A stretch of DNA of 35,480 bases from Alphaproteobacteria bacterium (GCA_027292975.1 JAPUGG010000188.1:1-35480); one strand, 5' to 3'; counted from the first letter of the stretch, positions 1 to 9,518 are shown. The notes: a model not told the origin generated them from the letters alone. Numbers and translations are program-made.

Positions 1-326
1 AGGGTCAAGCCGTCGGGTTTGGACTGCCAGACGTAATTCCGGCCCGCGGGATTGGGAATCAGGTTGTTGACCTGGAGGTTCGGGTTGCCGGGAATAAACT
101 TTCCCCAGCGCTGGGCGAAATAGCGGGCCTGAATGTCGGTCCCGCCACCGGGCTTGAAGTCCACCACCAAGCGGATGGTCTTGCCCTTGAAATACTTCGC
201 CGCATCGATTTCCGCGGCCTGGGCAGGACCACCGGCAAAGCCGGCGAGGACCAGAGACAAGGCCGCCATTGAAAGGAAAACGGGCCGCGAACTCACTCCA
301 ATTGCGAATGCGATCTGTCTCAACAT
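1..326 (-). CDS. Tripartite tricarboxylate transporter-type (Bug/TctC) substrate-binding protein, N-terminal part
   Basis: The reading frame begins at an ATG at 326 and runs off the left edge, so about 108 N-terminal residues are present. The first 37 or so residues form a signal peptide: a basic start, a hydrophobic stretch rich in A, L and V, and an AQAAE-type cleavage site. The mature start reads KYFKGKTIRLVVDFKPGGGTD, with the GKTI(R)xVV and PGGGTD motifs typical of periplasmic Bug/TctC solute receptors, which capture small organic acids for TTT transporters. It lies 42 bp downstream of the Rieske oxygenase on the same strand, so import and oxidation of an aromatic or organic acid is a reasonable guess. 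The ligand cannot be told, and the TctAB membrane partners are not in the window. Confidence 0.72.
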   Translation of the reverse strand, partial: MLRQIAFAIGVSSRPVFLSMAALSLVLAGFAGGPAQAAEIDAAKYFKGKTIRLVVDFKPGGGTDIQARYFAQRWGKFIPGNPNLQVNNLIPNPAGRNYVWQSKPDGLT

Positions 327-368
327 GACGATATCCCTTTCTGATGCCGAGAGGGTCGGCCGAGAAAC

Positions 369-1628
369 CTAATTGGCCGCCCTATCCAATTCCTTGAGGA
401 TGGGGCTGTATTTGGTGGTGTTGCCGCTACGGGCCCCCTTGGCCATATTCCCGGCCCGGCCACGCAATTTTGCTTTTTCGATGGGCAGGTCGATCCGATT
501 TACGGACAGATCACGGAAGACATTCATCGGGTCCTCGCCCGCTTCGACGGCTTGGGCGGCCTCCTCGAGCATCTTCCGATAGAGCACGACGCCCTTGTCC
601 GAGCGCCCGAGATGCTCATGGGTCCGGTCGGTGATGGCCCCCTGGCTGATCCAGGCGACGATATCCTGCCCGCTGTTGTTGTCGAGCACGTCCCATTGCG
701 GCAGGCCGGACGGGTCGAGCTGCGGCACCGGCGCGGTATAGTACGGGATCTCGTCGAGAGCCTGCGGTTTAATAGGCACGCCCGAAACCTCGGTATAGCA
801 GCGGTACCACCAATACGCCGTGGTCTCATCGTCCATGGGAACGCGGATCTGGAAGGCCGGGGCACCGGCGCTGCCGCTCTTGAGGATGTTGGGAAACACC
901 ACGGGATGGCCGATTGTCCAGTCCTCTTCTTGCTCTGTTCCGCCCTCAAGGACGCGCCGCTTGACGATGCCGTGCTCAAAGACGTCGAAGCCGACCTTCT
1001 GGTGAGACTGGCGGTCCCGCTTCTTCTCGGGCGTGCCCAGTTTGTCCATGACGTAGTTGCGCATATTTTGATGCAGCCATTCGACGTGTACCGGGTCGAG
1101 CGAGTTCTCCATGATCTGCACCCAGTTGCAGGGCACCACCGCGAAGCAAACCTCGCGCATGACGCCGTCCATCACGAACAGGTCCCAGGGTGGCAGCACC
1201 GGTACCGGGTCGGGCCCCAGGTAGCCGAAGAACATGCCGCCGAGTTCGGCAACCTTATAGGCCGGCGTGACGATCTTGTCCTTGAAGCGGCCCTCGGGGT
1301 TTTCCGTATCCTCGTAGGGCTGTTCGATGCATTGGCCGTTCTCGTCGAAAAGCCAGCCATGATAGGCACAGCGCAAGCCGCACTCGGTGGGGATGCCGTA
1401 GACCAGGGACATATTGCGGTGGGGACAGCGCGCTGTGATCAACCCGACGGTGCCCGAGAGGTCGCGGTAAAGCACCAGTTCCTCGCCGAGAATTTTGACC
1501 GGCAGCGTATCGCGGTCCTTCATCTGTGAAATCGCGGCGATGGGGTGCCAATAGCGCCGCAGCATCTCACCCATGGGCGTGCCGGCCCCGACTTGGGTCA
1601 GGCGCTGGTTCTGTTCCACTGTAAGCAT
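369..1628 (-). CDS. Rieske (2Fe-2S) aromatic ring-hydroxylating oxygenase, alpha subunit
   Basis: This is a 419-residue oxygenase component of a Rieske non-haem iron enzyme. The N-terminal Rieske domain carries C68-P-H70 and C87-A-Y-H90, the two Cys and two His that bind the 2Fe-2S cluster. The catalytic domain shows NSLDPVHVEWLH (D178, H181, H186), the usual bridging Asp and the two His of the mononuclear iron site. A later stretch, GAITDRTHEHLGRSDKG, is characteristic of the phthalate 4,5-dioxygenase/vanillate demethylase-like group. The ATG at 1628 has a GGGAAGGA ribosome site. No ferredoxin or reductase gene is adjacent, so electrons must come from elsewhere or from beyond the left edge. 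The substrate is not predictable; the neighbouring Bug-type binding protein fits a catabolic locus. Confidence 0.88.
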   Translation of the reverse strand: MLTVEQNQRLTQVGAGTPMGEMLRRYWHPIAAISQMKDRDTLPVKILGEELVLYRDLSGTVGLITARCPHRNMSLVYGIPTECGLRCAYHGWLFDENGQCIEQPYEDTENPEGRFKDKIVTPAYKVAELGGMFFGYLGPDPVPVLPPWDLFVMDGVMREVCFAVVPCNWVQIMENSLDPVHVEWLHQNMRNYVMDKLGTPEKKRDRQSHQKVGFDVFEHGIVKRRVLEGGTEQEEDWTIGHPVVFPNILKSGSAGAPAFQIRVPMDDETTAYWWYRCYTEVSGVPIKPQALDEIPYYTAPVPQLDPSGLPQWDVLDNNSGQDIVAWISQGAITDRTHEHLGRSDKGVVLYRKMLEEAAQAVEAGEDPMNVFRDLSVNRIDLPIEKAKLRGRAGNMAKGARSGNTTKYSPILKELDRAAN

Positions 1629-1822
1629 GGCATCCTTCCCTACCGGCCGCTGTTTGCACCTGTTGAATTCCGCAACATGATCTTAAACCTCTCGCTCGGG
1701 CCCGGTGCACCGGCACGGTTTTTCTCTCCACGGTATTAATGCTACGCCCAGTTTCCAACCCATGCCATCAAATTTGGCGGTGGGCCCTGCCCAAGCGGCC
1801 GGGATCGTGCCGAAAACCCGGC

Positions 1823-1858
1823 CAAAATAAAGGGCCCGACGGATCGACCATCGGGCCC
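1823..1858 (-). terminator. Rho-independent terminator after tRNA-Pro
   Basis: Perfect 8-bp arms GGGCCCGA (1832-1839) and TCGGGCCC (1851-1858) enclose an 11-nt loop. On the minus strand the hairpin is followed by TTTATTTT, so it fits a terminator 10 nt beyond the CCA end of the tRNA. A second GC hairpin (CCGGG/CCCGG arms, about 1799-1822) lies just beyond. Confidence 0.75.
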
Positions 1859-1868
1859 GCTGACAGAT

Positions 1869-1945
1869 TGGTCGGAGCGGCGGGATTTGAACCCACGACC
1901 CCTTCACCCCCAGTGAAGTGCGCTACCAGGCTGCGCTACGCTCCG
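1869..1945 (-). tRNA. tRNA-Pro (anticodon GGG)
   Basis: A 77-nt cloverleaf reads on the minus strand. The acceptor arms CGGAGCG and CGCTCCG pair over 7 bp, the discriminator is A, and a CCA end is encoded (1871-1869). The D arm contains AGCCTGGTAGC, and the T arm GGGTTCAAATCCC. The anticodon stem CTTCA/TGAAG holds the 7-nt loop CTGGGGG, giving anticodon GGG for CCC/CCU proline codons. A terminator follows. The tRNA lies downstream of the MerR gene on the same strand but is separated from it by a repeat element. Confidence 0.97.
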
Positions 1946-1962
1946 TCATGTGACCGTCCTTA

Positions 1963-2000
1963 CTAGAGCACTATCCGGCCAAATGGAAACCATTTGATGG
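1963..2000. repeat. Copy A of the CTAGAGCA(C/T)TATCCGGCC repeat family
   Basis: The sequence CTAGAGCACTATCCGGCC starts at 1963 and is followed by AAATGGAAACCATTTGATGG, which contains its own small inverted repeat (AAATGG/CCATTT). The same 18-bp core occurs at 18755, 19003-19034 (back to back) and 28812. It lies between the MerR gene and tRNA-Pro. It looks like one end of a repetitive extragenic element; no opposite end is visible here. Confidence 0.7.
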
Positions 2001-2045
2001 GCGTAAATCGGTTTTCAGGGCAGCCGCGGCGTGAAGGGCGAGGAC

Positions 2046-2462
2046 TCAGCCCGCCAACAGCTTCTTGAGTTCGGTCAGTTCGTCGATGATGGCGCGGATT
2101 TCCCGGCGCTGGGCATCGTTCAGCGAACCCGCGCCGCCGCCATCGGCGGCAGCGTCTGCCTCGGCCCGGCGGGCGTTTCCCTCCCGCAGCAATTTCTGGA
2201 CACCCTTGATGGTGTAGCCTTCCTGATAGAGAAGGGTCCGGATATTGTGCAGCAGAACGACATCTTCCGGACGGTAGTAACGGCGCCCACCACCGCGTTT
2301 CAGCGGTTTGACCTGGGCAAACTTGGATTCCCAGAATCTCAGGACATGTTGGGGAATTTCCAGTTCTTCGGCGACTTCGCTGATCGTCCGGAAGGCCTCG
2401 GCGGACTTGCCGGTCCGCCGCCCCGCGACCGAGTTCGGAGCCGATTGAGCCAGTTGCGCCAT
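2046..2462 (-). CDS. MerR-family transcriptional regulator (linked to ihfA)
   Basis: The 138-residue protein has an N-terminal MerR winged-helix domain (about residues 24-92): [22 protein letters not shown] for the helix-turn-helix and [20 protein letters not shown] for the wing and dimer-helix entry. A short low-complexity Ala/Gly segment and a C-terminal helix ([20 protein letters not shown]) follow. No metal-binding cysteines are present, so it is not a metal sensor of the MerR/CueR kind. The start codon directly abuts the ihfA stop (TAA-ATG), indicating translational coupling. This ihfA-merR pair is common in alphaproteobacteria; the regulator's target is unknown. Confidence 0.85.
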   Translation of the reverse strand: MAQLAQSAPNSVAGRRTGKSAEAFRTISEVAEELEIPQHVLRFWESKFAQVKPLKRGGGRRYYRPEDVVLLHNIRTLLYQEGYTIKGVQKLLREGNARRAEADAAADGGGAGSLNDAQRREIRAIIDELTELKKLLAG

Positions 2463-2870
2463 TTAGAAGTGCCCCCCGTCTCCGCCACGCCCGGGGCCGG
2501 GAAAAAAAGGACTGGCCGTGGGTTCGGCAACGGTCCCTGGCATGCCCTCACCGGAATCGTCTTCCGCCGCCTTTGGCGAGGCAGAGTCGACCCGGCTTTT
2601 CAGGACGTGGGAGGCCCGAAAGACGAGGACCTTGCGCGGCAGAATCGGTACTTCTTCGCCGGTTTTTGGATTGCGGCCGACGCGCTGGCCTTTCTGGCGT
2701 ACCGAAAAACTGCCGAACGATGAGATCTTGACGGTCTCACCGCGTATCAACGCGTCACTGATCTCTAGAAGCACGGCTTCGACCAATTCGCCCGATTCGT
2801 TGCGCGAAAGCCCCACCTCCTGATAGACCGCTTCACCCAATTGGGCACGGGTTACGGTATTACCAGCCAT
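2463..2870 (-). CDS. ihfA: Integration host factor subunit alpha with C-terminal extension
   Basis: IHF-alpha is a DNA-bending HU-family nucleoid protein that pairs with IHF-beta. The family core covers about residues 1-98: [19 protein letters not shown] at the start, [13 protein letters not shown], and [12 protein letters not shown], which forms the DNA-contacting beta arm with the intercalating proline. The ATG at 2870 is chosen because it follows GGGAGGATGTG; an in-frame ATG 24 nt upstream lacks a comparable site. The protein is 135 residues, against about 100 for most IhfA. The extra roughly 35 residues form an acidic, then Pro/Gly-rich, probably disordered tail. It follows fabH and is coupled to the MerR gene. 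Confidence 0.93.
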   Translation of the reverse strand: MAGNTVTRAQLGEAVYQEVGLSRNESGELVEAVLLEISDALIRGETVKISSFGSFSVRQKGQRVGRNPKTGEEVPILPRKVLVFRASHVLKSRVDSASPKAAEDDSGEGMPGTVAEPTASPFFPGPGRGGDGGHF

Positions 2871-2997
2871 CACATCCTCCCACCAAGAGGGCAAGGGTAC
2901 CCTTCCCCAAAAAAGCCGTCAAGATCAAAGGGATGCGAGATATCGCTTACCTAATTCACGAATCACCCGGGAATCCGGGGGGCGGAGGCTTTCGCGG

Positions 2998-3972
2998 CTA
3001 CCAGCGCAGCACGGCGGCGGCCCAGGTAAAGCCCGCGCCCATGGCTTCCATCAGCACGAGATCGCCCCGCTTTATGCGGTCATCGTTTGCCGCTTCGCTG
3101 AGCGCCAAAGGGATCGACGCCGCCGAGGTATTGGCATGCCGATCCACGGTCACCACCATTTTCTCCAGGGCAATTCCCGATTTCTTGGCTGTCGCATCGA
3201 GAATCCGCTTGTTGGCCTGATGGGGCACCACCCAGTCTACGTCGGCAACGGAAAGTCCATTGCTTTCCAAGGCCTCACCGACCACTGCCGACAACTTAGT
3301 GACGGCCTGGCGGAATACTTCGCGGCCTTGCATGCGGACGACGCCGGCCACTTGATTGAGCGATGGACCGCCATCGGCGTAAAGGAGATCGTGCTGGCGG
3401 CCGTCGGAATAAAGATGCGTTGAAATTACGCCCCGATCGGTGTTGGTGCCGGTCCCCTCCTCGGCCCGCAGCACCACCGCCCCGGCCCCGTCACCGAAGA
3501 GCACGCAGGTGGTGCGGTCTTGCCAATCGAGAAGCCGGGAAAAGGTCTCGGCGCCGATGACCAGGGCCGTCCTGGCCTGGCCCAGCTGAAGGAAATTATC
3601 CGCCAGGGCCAGGGCGTAAATGAAGCCGGAACAGGCCGCCTGGACATCGAAGGCGCAGGCGGCATGGGCGCCGATCCGTTCCTGGACCCGGGTCGCCGTC
3701 GCCGGAAAGGTTTCATCGGGGGTCGAGGTACCGAGGACGATAATGTCGATTTCCGCGCCATCGACGCCCGCCCGCGCTAGCGCCTCAACTGTCGCGCGGG
3801 TGGCGAGATCAGACGTCAGCTCACCGTCCGCGGCGATGTGGCGCTGGCGGATTCCTGTCCTTTCGAAAATCCATTGATCGGAGGTCTCGACCATCTTGGC
3901 AAGATCGTCGTTGGTCAAAACCTTTTCGGGAAGGTACGACCCCCAACCTTGAACGACGGACCGGATCACCAT
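2998..3972 (-). CDS. fabH: Beta-ketoacyl-ACP synthase III
   Basis: FabH condenses acetyl-CoA with malonyl-ACP to start type II fatty acid synthesis. The 324-residue protein carries the complete catalytic triad: C114 in QAACSGF, H251 in PHQAN and N281 in HANTSA. The glycine-rich [10 protein letters not shown] and the C-terminal MGAGFTWAA motif are also present. The reading frame is open for another 130 codons upstream, but that stretch is the shadow of plsX. The ATG at 3972 overlaps the plsX stop by one base (TGATG), which fixes the start. It is the second gene of a plsX-fabH unit, with ihfA 127 bp downstream. Confidence 0.96.
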   Translation of the reverse strand: MVIRSVVQGWGSYLPEKVLTNDDLAKMVETSDQWIFERTGIRQRHIAADGELTSDLATRATVEALARAGVDGAEIDIIVLGTSTPDETFPATATRVQERIGAHAACAFDVQAACSGFIYALALADNFLQLGQARTALVIGAETFSRLLDWQDRTTCVLFGDGAGAVVLRAEEGTGTNTDRGVISTHLYSDGRQHDLLYADGGPSLNQVAGVVRMQGREVFRQAVTKLSAVVGEALESNGLSVADVDWVVPHQANKRILDATAKKSGIALEKMVVTVDRHANTSAASIPLALSEAANDDRIKRGDLVLMEAMGAGFTWAAAVLRW

Positions 3973-5015
3973 CAGGAACTGGCGACTTTCTGCACCGGGG
4001 CACCGAAACTTCCCAGGTGATCGAACTCTTCCGTGATCAGATCGTTGAATCCGCCCTTGATCATGTCGACGGCGACACCGATGGCATTGGCGAAACCGAA
4101 GGCGTCGGTTGCGCCGTGGCTCTTGATGACGATTCCGTTGAGCCCCAGCAACATGGCGCCGTTGTACCGGCGCGGGTCGACCTTGATACGCAGCTTGTTC
4201 AGCGCCCCCCGGGACAGCAAGTAACCCAGCCTGGACGTCAGAGAGGCCCGATAGGCTTTGCGCATAAAGGAGGTATACATCTTGGCGATCCCCTCGGCGG
4301 TCTTCAGCGCCACATTGCCGGTGAAGCCATCGGTCACCACCACATCCACCACCCCCGCCCACACCGCATCGCCTTCCACGAACCCATGGAATTCGATGGG
4401 CAGATCGATCCCGCGCAGGGTCGCCGCGGCCTGACGGATCGACTCATGGCCCTTGAGGTCCTCCTCGCCGACGTTGAGAAGCCCAATGCTGGGCTTGGGC
4501 AGGCCCAGCACGGTGCGCGCGAAGACTTCGCCCATGATGGCGAATTCAACCAAGTTGCGGTCGTCGCATTGGATATTGGCGCCGAGATCGAGCATCACGC
4601 ATTCCGACACCGTGGTCGGCAGGACCGTCGCGATCGCCGGTCGCGTGATCCCCGGCAACGTCCTCAGGGCGAGCTTCGCCATGGCCATCAAGGCCCCGGT
4701 GTTGCCCGCCGAGACCAAGCCGGCCGCATCGCCGCGCTTGACCGCGTCGATGGCCAGACCCATGGAAGAGCCGCGGCCTTTGCGCAGGGCCGCCGATGGC
4801 TTGTCCTCGCCGCTGATCACGATCTCGGTATGGTGGATGCTCGACACCGCCCGCAGTTTCTCATAACTGTCGAGGAAAGCGCTGACCGGCTCCTGTTCGC
4901 CATAGAACATGAACCCTATGCCGGGGTAGCGGGTTCGGGCCAACTCTGCGCCCCTGACGATCACGCCTGGTGCGCCGTCACCTCCCATGGCATCAAGGGC
5001 TATGGTCAAACCCAT
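3972..5015 (-). CDS. plsX: Phosphate acyltransferase PlsX
   Basis: PlsX converts acyl-ACP to acyl-phosphate, the donor used by PlsY for the first acylation of glycerol-3-phosphate. Length (347 residues) and the whole pattern fit the family: [19 protein letters not shown] at the N terminus, [44 protein letters not shown], and [14 protein letters not shown] near the middle. The C-terminal GGAxLLGxxG-like motif is [18 protein letters not shown]. It is a peripheral membrane enzyme and shows no transmembrane segments. It lies 52 bp after rpmF and overlaps fabH by one base, giving the classic rpmF-plsX-fabH order. Confidence 0.97.
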   Translation of the reverse strand: MGLTIALDAMGGDGAPGVIVRGAELARTRYPGIGFMFYGEQEPVSAFLDSYEKLRAVSSIHHTEIVISGEDKPSAALRKGRGSSMGLAIDAVKRGDAAGLVSAGNTGALMAMAKLALRTLPGITRPAIATVLPTTVSECVMLDLGANIQCDDRNLVEFAIMGEVFARTVLGLPKPSIGLLNVGEEDLKGHESIRQAAATLRGIDLPIEFHGFVEGDAVWAGVVDVVVTDGFTGNVALKTAEGIAKMYTSFMRKAYRASLTSRLGYLLSRGALNKLRIKVDPRRYNGAMLLGLNGIVIKSHGATDAFGFANAIGVAVDMIKGGFNDLITEEFDHLGSFGAPVQKVASS

Positions 5016-5067
5016 GGTAGTCCACCCAGCGTTGGGATTACTTCTGGCGCCCTCGGGGGGCGCCCCG

Positions 5068-5253
5068 TCAAACGACGCCTTCGGTCTCGGCCACTTCTCG
5101 GCCGTCGTAGTAACCGCAAGAGCCGCACACGTGATGGGGCCGTTTCAACTCACCGCAATTGGGGCATTCCCCATACGCGCTGGGCTTAAGGGCATGGTGG
5201 GAGCGGCGTTGGTCGCGCCGCGACTTGGAAACTTTTGACTTTGGAACAGCCAT
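5068..5253 (-). CDS. rpmF: 50S ribosomal protein L32
   Basis: This is a 61-residue basic protein with the L32 N terminus [20 protein letters not shown] and a zinc ribbon CPNC...[11 protein letters not shown]. All four cysteines are present, so this is the zinc-binding (C+) form. It lies between the DUF177 gene and plsX, the standard proteobacterial arrangement linking ribosome synthesis to membrane lipid synthesis. Confidence 0.98.
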   Translation of the reverse strand: MAVPKSKVSKSRRDQRRSHHALKPSAYGECPNCGELKRPHHVCGSCGYYDGREVAETEGVV

Positions 5254-5358
5254 TTATCGATATCTCTGGGTCCTGGGCCGCATCGCGAGCCTGCCGCCGC
5301 CCACTCGAATGTGCAGTTTATCACCGAAATTCAGGGGCCTGGCAAGTCGCTTGAGGGT

Positions 5359-5958
5359 TCATTTCCTGTTTAATTTCTCCAATGCGGCAAACGGCGATTT
5401 TCGTTCCTTGTCATCGATCGCATCGCCAAGGGACGCCAAGGCGGAATCGGCATCGGCCGCACGCGGATAGGGAGGGAGCGCGAGGCCCAGGCATTCCGCC
5501 ACCGCTTCGCCGAGGTCGATGCCGGTATCGGTGAGCGGCTCGGGCTCTTCCTCCCCGTCATGGACGACCCAGACTTCCCTGGCCGCACCGCCCTCGGCGC
5601 CCGCCGTCTGGCGCCGGGTGTAGGAAACGGCGAGGCGGTCTTCGATGTGGGATGCCACCGGTTCAAGGGTGACCACGCAGGCCTGTACCACATCGGCGGC
5701 GATGCTTGCCTCGAGCCGCGCGCTCCGGCCGCCGTCGAACACGTGGAGGCGGCCCTTGGCCGACAGATGATCGAGGGACAAGAGCCCGAACCGGGCGGCC
5801 AGGGCCGCGCGTTCCTCGGGTCCGGCCTCGACCTCGATGGCGCTCGCCTCATTCCCGGCCCCCATGCCGGGTTCCACCGCAATCAGCCGCGAGAACTCGC
5901 TCATGGCGGCACCTTTGGTTTCCGGGGTTGGGGGCTTCCCATCGGTGGGTTTCGGCAT
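5359..5958 (-). CDS. YceD/DUF177 family protein (large ribosomal RNA accumulation protein family)
   Basis: The 199-residue acidic protein is upstream of rpmF, the invariant position of the YceD/DUF177 family, which has been linked in plants and bacteria to 23S rRNA accumulation. The family signature is visible as VVQACVVTLEPVASHIED (the C(V/S)xxLEP region) and the C-terminal DLGEAVAECLGLALPPYPR. The alphaproteobacterial branch has a longer N terminus, as here. The ATG at 5958 has GGGAG about 10 nt upstream; an alternative ATG at 5904 (MSEFSRLI) is nearly as good and would remove 18 Pro/Lys-rich residues. A 105-bp gap separates it from rpmF. Confidence 0.87.
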   Translation of the reverse strand: MPKPTDGKPPTPETKGAAMSEFSRLIAVEPGMGAGNEASAIEVEAGPEERAALAARFGLLSLDHLSAKGRLHVFDGGRSARLEASIAADVVQACVVTLEPVASHIEDRLAVSYTRRQTAGAEGGAAREVWVVHDGEEEPEPLTDTGIDLGEAVAECLGLALPPYPRAADADSALASLGDAIDDKERKSPFAALEKLNRK

Positions 5959-5985
5959 GATCGATCGGCTCCCTCTCGGTGGCTC

Positions 5986-6552
5986 CTAGACATCGGCCTC
6001 GCCGGCGGCGGCCGAGGGTGTCGCAAAGGCTAGGCGCCCGCCCATCATCGCCTCCAGGGGTATTTCCCCCAGACAGGCAACGGAATCCTGGAGGTAGACC
6101 GCCAGCGCCTGCGCCGCCCCGTCCGCGGCCGCGCCGGCGAAGACATTGCGGTCCAGCGCCTCGGCCAGCAGCCCGTCGGTGCCGGCCAACCCCTCCTCAT
6201 AGGCTTTGATGCGGCCATAAAACCCCTTGACCAGGGCCTTGACCCGTTTGGCGATGCCGAGGTCACCGATCCCCATTTCCCGCAGGTTCCGGTCCATGTC
6301 CGCGAACATCATGTCGAAGATCGCCTGTCCCAGTTGTTCGGCCAGGGGCAGCCCATGGCGCCGCGCCGTCTTGAGCCTGTTGAGCACGAGAAACCCATGC
6401 AGGGCGACCATTTCGAAGCGGCCCTCGACGGTATCGGGGACGCCGAGTTCGGAATAGAACCACGGGTCACGCGCCTGGGCCACCAAAGCCCCGTAAATCA
6501 GGCCCGCGGGCGTGGACAACCGACGTTTTCGAAACAGGGTATCGAGAATCAT
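5986..6552 (-). CDS. Ubiquinol-cytochrome c chaperone family protein (Cbp3-like)
   Basis: The 188-residue protein matches the CBP3/UQCC1 family that assists cytochrome b maturation in the bc1 complex. Recognisable parts are ALVAQARDPWFYSELGVPDT at residues 25-44, GRFEMVALHGFLVLNRLK, FDMMFADMDRNLREMGIGDL with its conserved FxDMDxxLREMGxGD signature, and KRVKALVKGFYGRIKAYEEG. It lacks a signal peptide or transmembrane helix, as expected for a cytoplasmic chaperone. The ATG at 6552 is chosen because homologues begin just before the FRKR segment; the frame is open further upstream but that part looks non-coding. It is divergent from bamE, with 177 bp between them, and upstream of the DUF177 gene. 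Confidence 0.88.
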   Translation of the reverse strand: MILDTLFRKRRLSTPAGLIYGALVAQARDPWFYSELGVPDTVEGRFEMVALHGFLVLNRLKTARRHGLPLAEQLGQAIFDMMFADMDRNLREMGIGDLGIAKRVKALVKGFYGRIKAYEEGLAGTDGLLAEALDRNVFAGAAADGAAQALAVYLQDSVACLGEIPLEAMMGGRLAFATPSAAAGEADV

Positions 6553-6729
6553 TTGCGCCCGCGGGTGTTGACAGGGGGAATTCCACGATGCGATTGTGCC
6601 TCCAAGATGGTGGCCCATGGGTATCCCGTCAAGCGCGACGGCAGCCAGAAGGCTCCCGGCCGAAGAAACGTCGAAGTGGACAGTCGAATAGGACAATGGC
6701 CGCCGCCCGGAAGGCGGCGTCAAGAGGAA

Positions 6730-7227
6730 ATGATGGACAACCCCACCCCGCGCCACGGCCCCCCTCGGCGAAAAGGGGCGACACCCGCGTGGGCGGCGGT
6801 GCTCTCGGCGGTTCTGCTGCTAACGGCGGGATGCACGGCGGACATCAACGTCCGGGGCAACGCGGTGAATCAAGAAATGTTGACCCAGATCCAACCCGGT
6901 GTCCAGGACCGTGGCGCCGTCCGTGAGCTGTTGGGCTCCCCCACCAACGTCGCGACCTTCGACAACGAAACTTGGTATTACATCACCCAAAAGGACCATA
7001 CCATCGCCTTCTCCAAGGCCAGACCGCTGTCGCGCGAGGTGATAGCCATTTCCTTCAACGGGGCCGGCCGTGTCGCCAAGGTCAAGAAATACTCCCTCGC
7101 CGATGGCCGCAAAATCGAGCCGGTCGACCGCGAGACCCCGACACCGGGACAGGAATTCGGCCTCATAGAGCAATTGATCGGCAACCTCGGCCGCTTCGAA
7201 CAGCCGGGCGGAGGAAGCGGGTTGTAG
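6730..7227 (+). CDS. bamE: Outer membrane protein assembly factor BamE (SmpA/OmlA lipoprotein)
   Basis: BamE is a small lipoprotein of the BAM complex, which inserts beta-barrel proteins into the outer membrane. The 165-residue product has a signal sequence ending in a lipobox (LLLTAGC, Cys at about residue 37) and the SmpA/OmlA fold: a GNAVNQEMLTQIQPGVQDRG segment, RELLGSPTNVATFDNETWYY and a final beta strand FNGAGRVAKVKKY. AGAGGAA 5 nt upstream of the ATG at 6730 supports the start; the next codon is also ATG. It runs opposite to the chaperone gene and converges with hppA (47 bp between stops), so it is probably monocistronic. Confidence 0.93.
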   Translation: MMDNPTPRHGPPRRKGATPAWAAVLSAVLLLTAGCTADINVRGNAVNQEMLTQIQPGVQDRGAVRELLGSPTNVATFDNETWYYITQKDHTIAFSKARPLSREVIAISFNGAGRVAKVKKYSLADGRKIEPVDRETPTPGQEFGLIEQLIGNLGRFEQPGGGSGL

Positions 7228-7274
7228 CTTCCCCTTGCACCGGCCCCGGCGCACGGGCCCCGGCCGCCCTGCAA

Positions 7275-9350
7275 TCAGGCAACCAAGGCCAGCAGCAACA
7301 ACGCGACGATGTTCATGATCTTGATCATCGGATTGATGGCAGGGCCGGCGGTGTCCTTGTAGGGGTCGCCGACGGTGTCGCCGGTGATGGCCGCCATGTG
7401 GGCATCAGAGCCCTTGCCGCCGTGCTGGCCGTCCTCGATGAACTTCTTGGCATTGTCCCAGGCGCCGCCGCCCGAGGTCATGGAAATGGCGAGGAAAAGC
7501 CCGGTGACGATAGCGCCGAGCAGCATCGCACCCAGTGAGGTGAACGCCGCCGCCTGCCCGGCGATGGGCTTGATCACGAAGTAGAGCGCCGCCGGCGCGC
7601 CCACCGGCAACAGCGAGGGCACGATCATTTCCTTGATGGCGGCCCGGGTCAGCAGATCCACCGCGCGCTTATAATCCGGTTTGGCGGTGCCTTCCATGAT
7701 GCCTTCGATCTCGCGGAACTGGCGGCGCACTTCCACCACCACCGACCCCGCGGCGCGGCCCACCGCCATCATGCCGAGGGAAGCGAACAGGAAGGGCAAC
7801 ATTCCTCCCATGATCAGGCCGACGACCACGAACGGGTCTTGTAGTTCGAATGTCACCTTGAGATTTGGGAAGTAATAGCCGAGATCCTCCACGTAGGCGG
7901 TAAACAGCACCAGGGCGGCGAGGCCCGCCGAGCCGATGGCATAGCCCTTGGTCACCGCCTTGGTGGTGTTGCCCACCGCGTCCAGGGCATCGGTCGTCTT
8001 GCGCACGTCTTCAGGCAGGTCCGCCATTTGGGCGATGCCGCCGGCATTGTCGGTGACCGGCCCATAGGCGTCGAGCGCCACCACCATGCCGGCCAAGGAC
8101 AACATGGCGGTGACGGCAACGGCGATGCCGAACATTCCCGCCGCCAGGTAAGCGATCACGATCCCGCCGCAAATCACCAAAGCCGGCAGGGCGCAAGCCT
8201 CCATGGACACGGCGAGCCCTTGGATGACATTGGTCCCGTGTCCGGTGGTCGAGGCCTGGGCCACGCTTTGCACCGGCCGGTGTTCGGTTCCGGTGTAATA
8301 TTCGGTGATCCAGATCAACAGCGCCGTCACGCCCAGGCCGGTGAGCGCCGAAATATACAGGCTTATCCCGGTGAAGTTTTTACCACTGACGGTGAACGAC
8401 GCGTCGAACCCCACCAGCTTCCAGATCACCAGGGCAATGCCCATGGCCGCGATAACGGCCGTGGCGATGAACCCCTTATAGAGCGCCCCCATGATGTTTT
8501 GAGACGGCCCCAGGCGGACGAAGAAGGTGCCCGCGATGGACGCGATGATGGAAACGGCGCCGATCAACAGCGGCAACATCATCATCGTTTGTTGCGCCGC
8601 GCCGGTGAAAAAGATGACCGCCAGCAGCATCGTCGCGACCATGGTCACGGCGTAGGTTTCGAAGAGGTCGGCCGCCATGCCCGCGCAGTCCCCCACGTTG
8701 TCGCCCACATTATCGGCGATGACCGCGGGGTTACGGGGGTCGTCCTCGGGGATTCCCGCTTCGATCTTGCCCACCAGGTCGGCGCCCACGTCCGCGCCCT
8801 TGGTGAAGATGCCGCCGCCCAAACGCGCGAAAATGGAAATCAGGGATGCGCCGAAGCTGAGCGCAATCAGGGCCTCGAGAACCGCACGGGTGGCGAACCC
8901 GGTGCGCAGCAGGGCCCAGTAGTATACGGCGACACCCAGTAGGGCCAGGCCCACCACCAACATGCCGGTGACCGCACCGGCCTTGAAGGCGATGGCCAGC
9001 GCCTCGCTTATTCCCTTGCGGGCGGCTTCGGCCGTGCGCGCGTTGGCGCGCACGGATATATTCATGCCGATGTAGCCGGCCGCGGCGGACAGAATCGCGC
9101 CGATGGAGTACCCGAGAGCCACGTGCAGCCCCATCCGCCACCACAGGAACATGCCAATCACCACCCCGACCACGGCGATGGTCTGGTACTGGCGGTTGAG
9201 ATAGGCTTGGGCGCCTTCCCGCACGGCGTCGGAAATCTCGCGCATCCGGGCGTTCCCGGCGTCGGCGGCCAGCACCGCGCGGGAGGCAAAGATTCCATAA
9301 CCAATGGCAAGAAGACCGCAACCGAAGATCAGCCAAAAAGCGAGTGTCAT
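7275..9350 (-). CDS. hppA: Membrane-bound proton-pumping pyrophosphatase, K+-independent type
   Basis: HppA couples pyrophosphate hydrolysis to ion export across the inner membrane. The 691-residue protein has about 16 hydrophobic helices. It carries the active-site signature [20 protein letters not shown] followed by [20 protein letters not shown], and a second acidic loop near the C terminus ([20 protein letters not shown]). The K+-specificity site reads [10 protein letters not shown]: Lys where K+-dependent enzymes have Ala, which by family rules means K+-independent and H+-pumping. The start is set at the ATG at 9350 ([10 protein letters not shown]), with GAGGGG upstream; the frame extends 12 codons more. 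It is convergent with bamE, and the MFS gene lies upstream. Confidence 0.96.
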   Translation of the reverse strand: MTLAFWLIFGCGLLAIGYGIFASRAVLAADAGNARMREISDAVREGAQAYLNRQYQTIAVVGVVIGMFLWWRMGLHVALGYSIGAILSAAAGYIGMNISVRANARTAEAARKGISEALAIAFKAGAVTGMLVVGLALLGVAVYYWALLRTGFATRAVLEALIALSFGASLISIFARLGGGIFTKGADVGADLVGKIEAGIPEDDPRNPAVIADNVGDNVGDCAGMAADLFETYAVTMVATMLLAVIFFTGAAQQTMMMLPLLIGAVSIIASIAGTFFVRLGPSQNIMGALYKGFIATAVIAAMGIALVIWKLVGFDASFTVSGKNFTGISLYISALTGLGVTALLIWITEYYTGTEHRPVQSVAQASTTGHGTNVIQGLAVSMEACALPALVICGGIVIAYLAAGMFGIAVAVTAMLSLAGMVVALDAYGPVTDNAGGIAQMADLPEDVRKTTDALDAVGNTTKAVTKGYAIGSAGLAALVLFTAYVEDLGYYFPNLKVTFELQDPFVVVGLIMGGMLPFLFASLGMMAVGRAAGSVVVEVRRQFREIEGIMEGTAKPDYKRAVDLLTRAAIKEMIVPSLLPVGAPAALYFVIKPIAGQAAAFTSLGAMLLGAIVTGLFLAISMTSGGGAWDNAKKFIEDGQHGGKGSDAHMAAITGDTVGDPYKDTAGPAINPMIKIMNIVALLLLALVA

Positions 9351-9518
9351 CAAGATTTTCCCCTCATCGCTATCCGGAAGGTCCACTGGGACCCAGTTAA
9401 GTCCGGTCCCTCATGGCCTTCGGATTCCATCCGTCGGCCGATCGGCCAGGCCCACCCCAAAAGTGGCGGGAACATGCCAGAACTCCCCGCGGGGCGCAAC
9501 CGCCCCTTGATGGGGCCG

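Noticed and set aside
552-1529. A 325-codon plus-strand frame opposite the Rieske oxygenase
   Set aside because: Antisense shadow of a gene with full Rieske and iron motifs.
1702-1713. CCGGTGCACCGG palindrome upstream of the Rieske gene
   Set aside because: A 12-bp palindrome in GC-rich DNA can occur by chance, and there is no second site or adjacent regulator gene.
4017-5189. A 390-codon plus-strand frame opposite plsX
   Set aside because: PlsX and L32 on the minus strand are unmistakable; the plus product shows no domain and a His/Gly/Arg-rich shadow composition.
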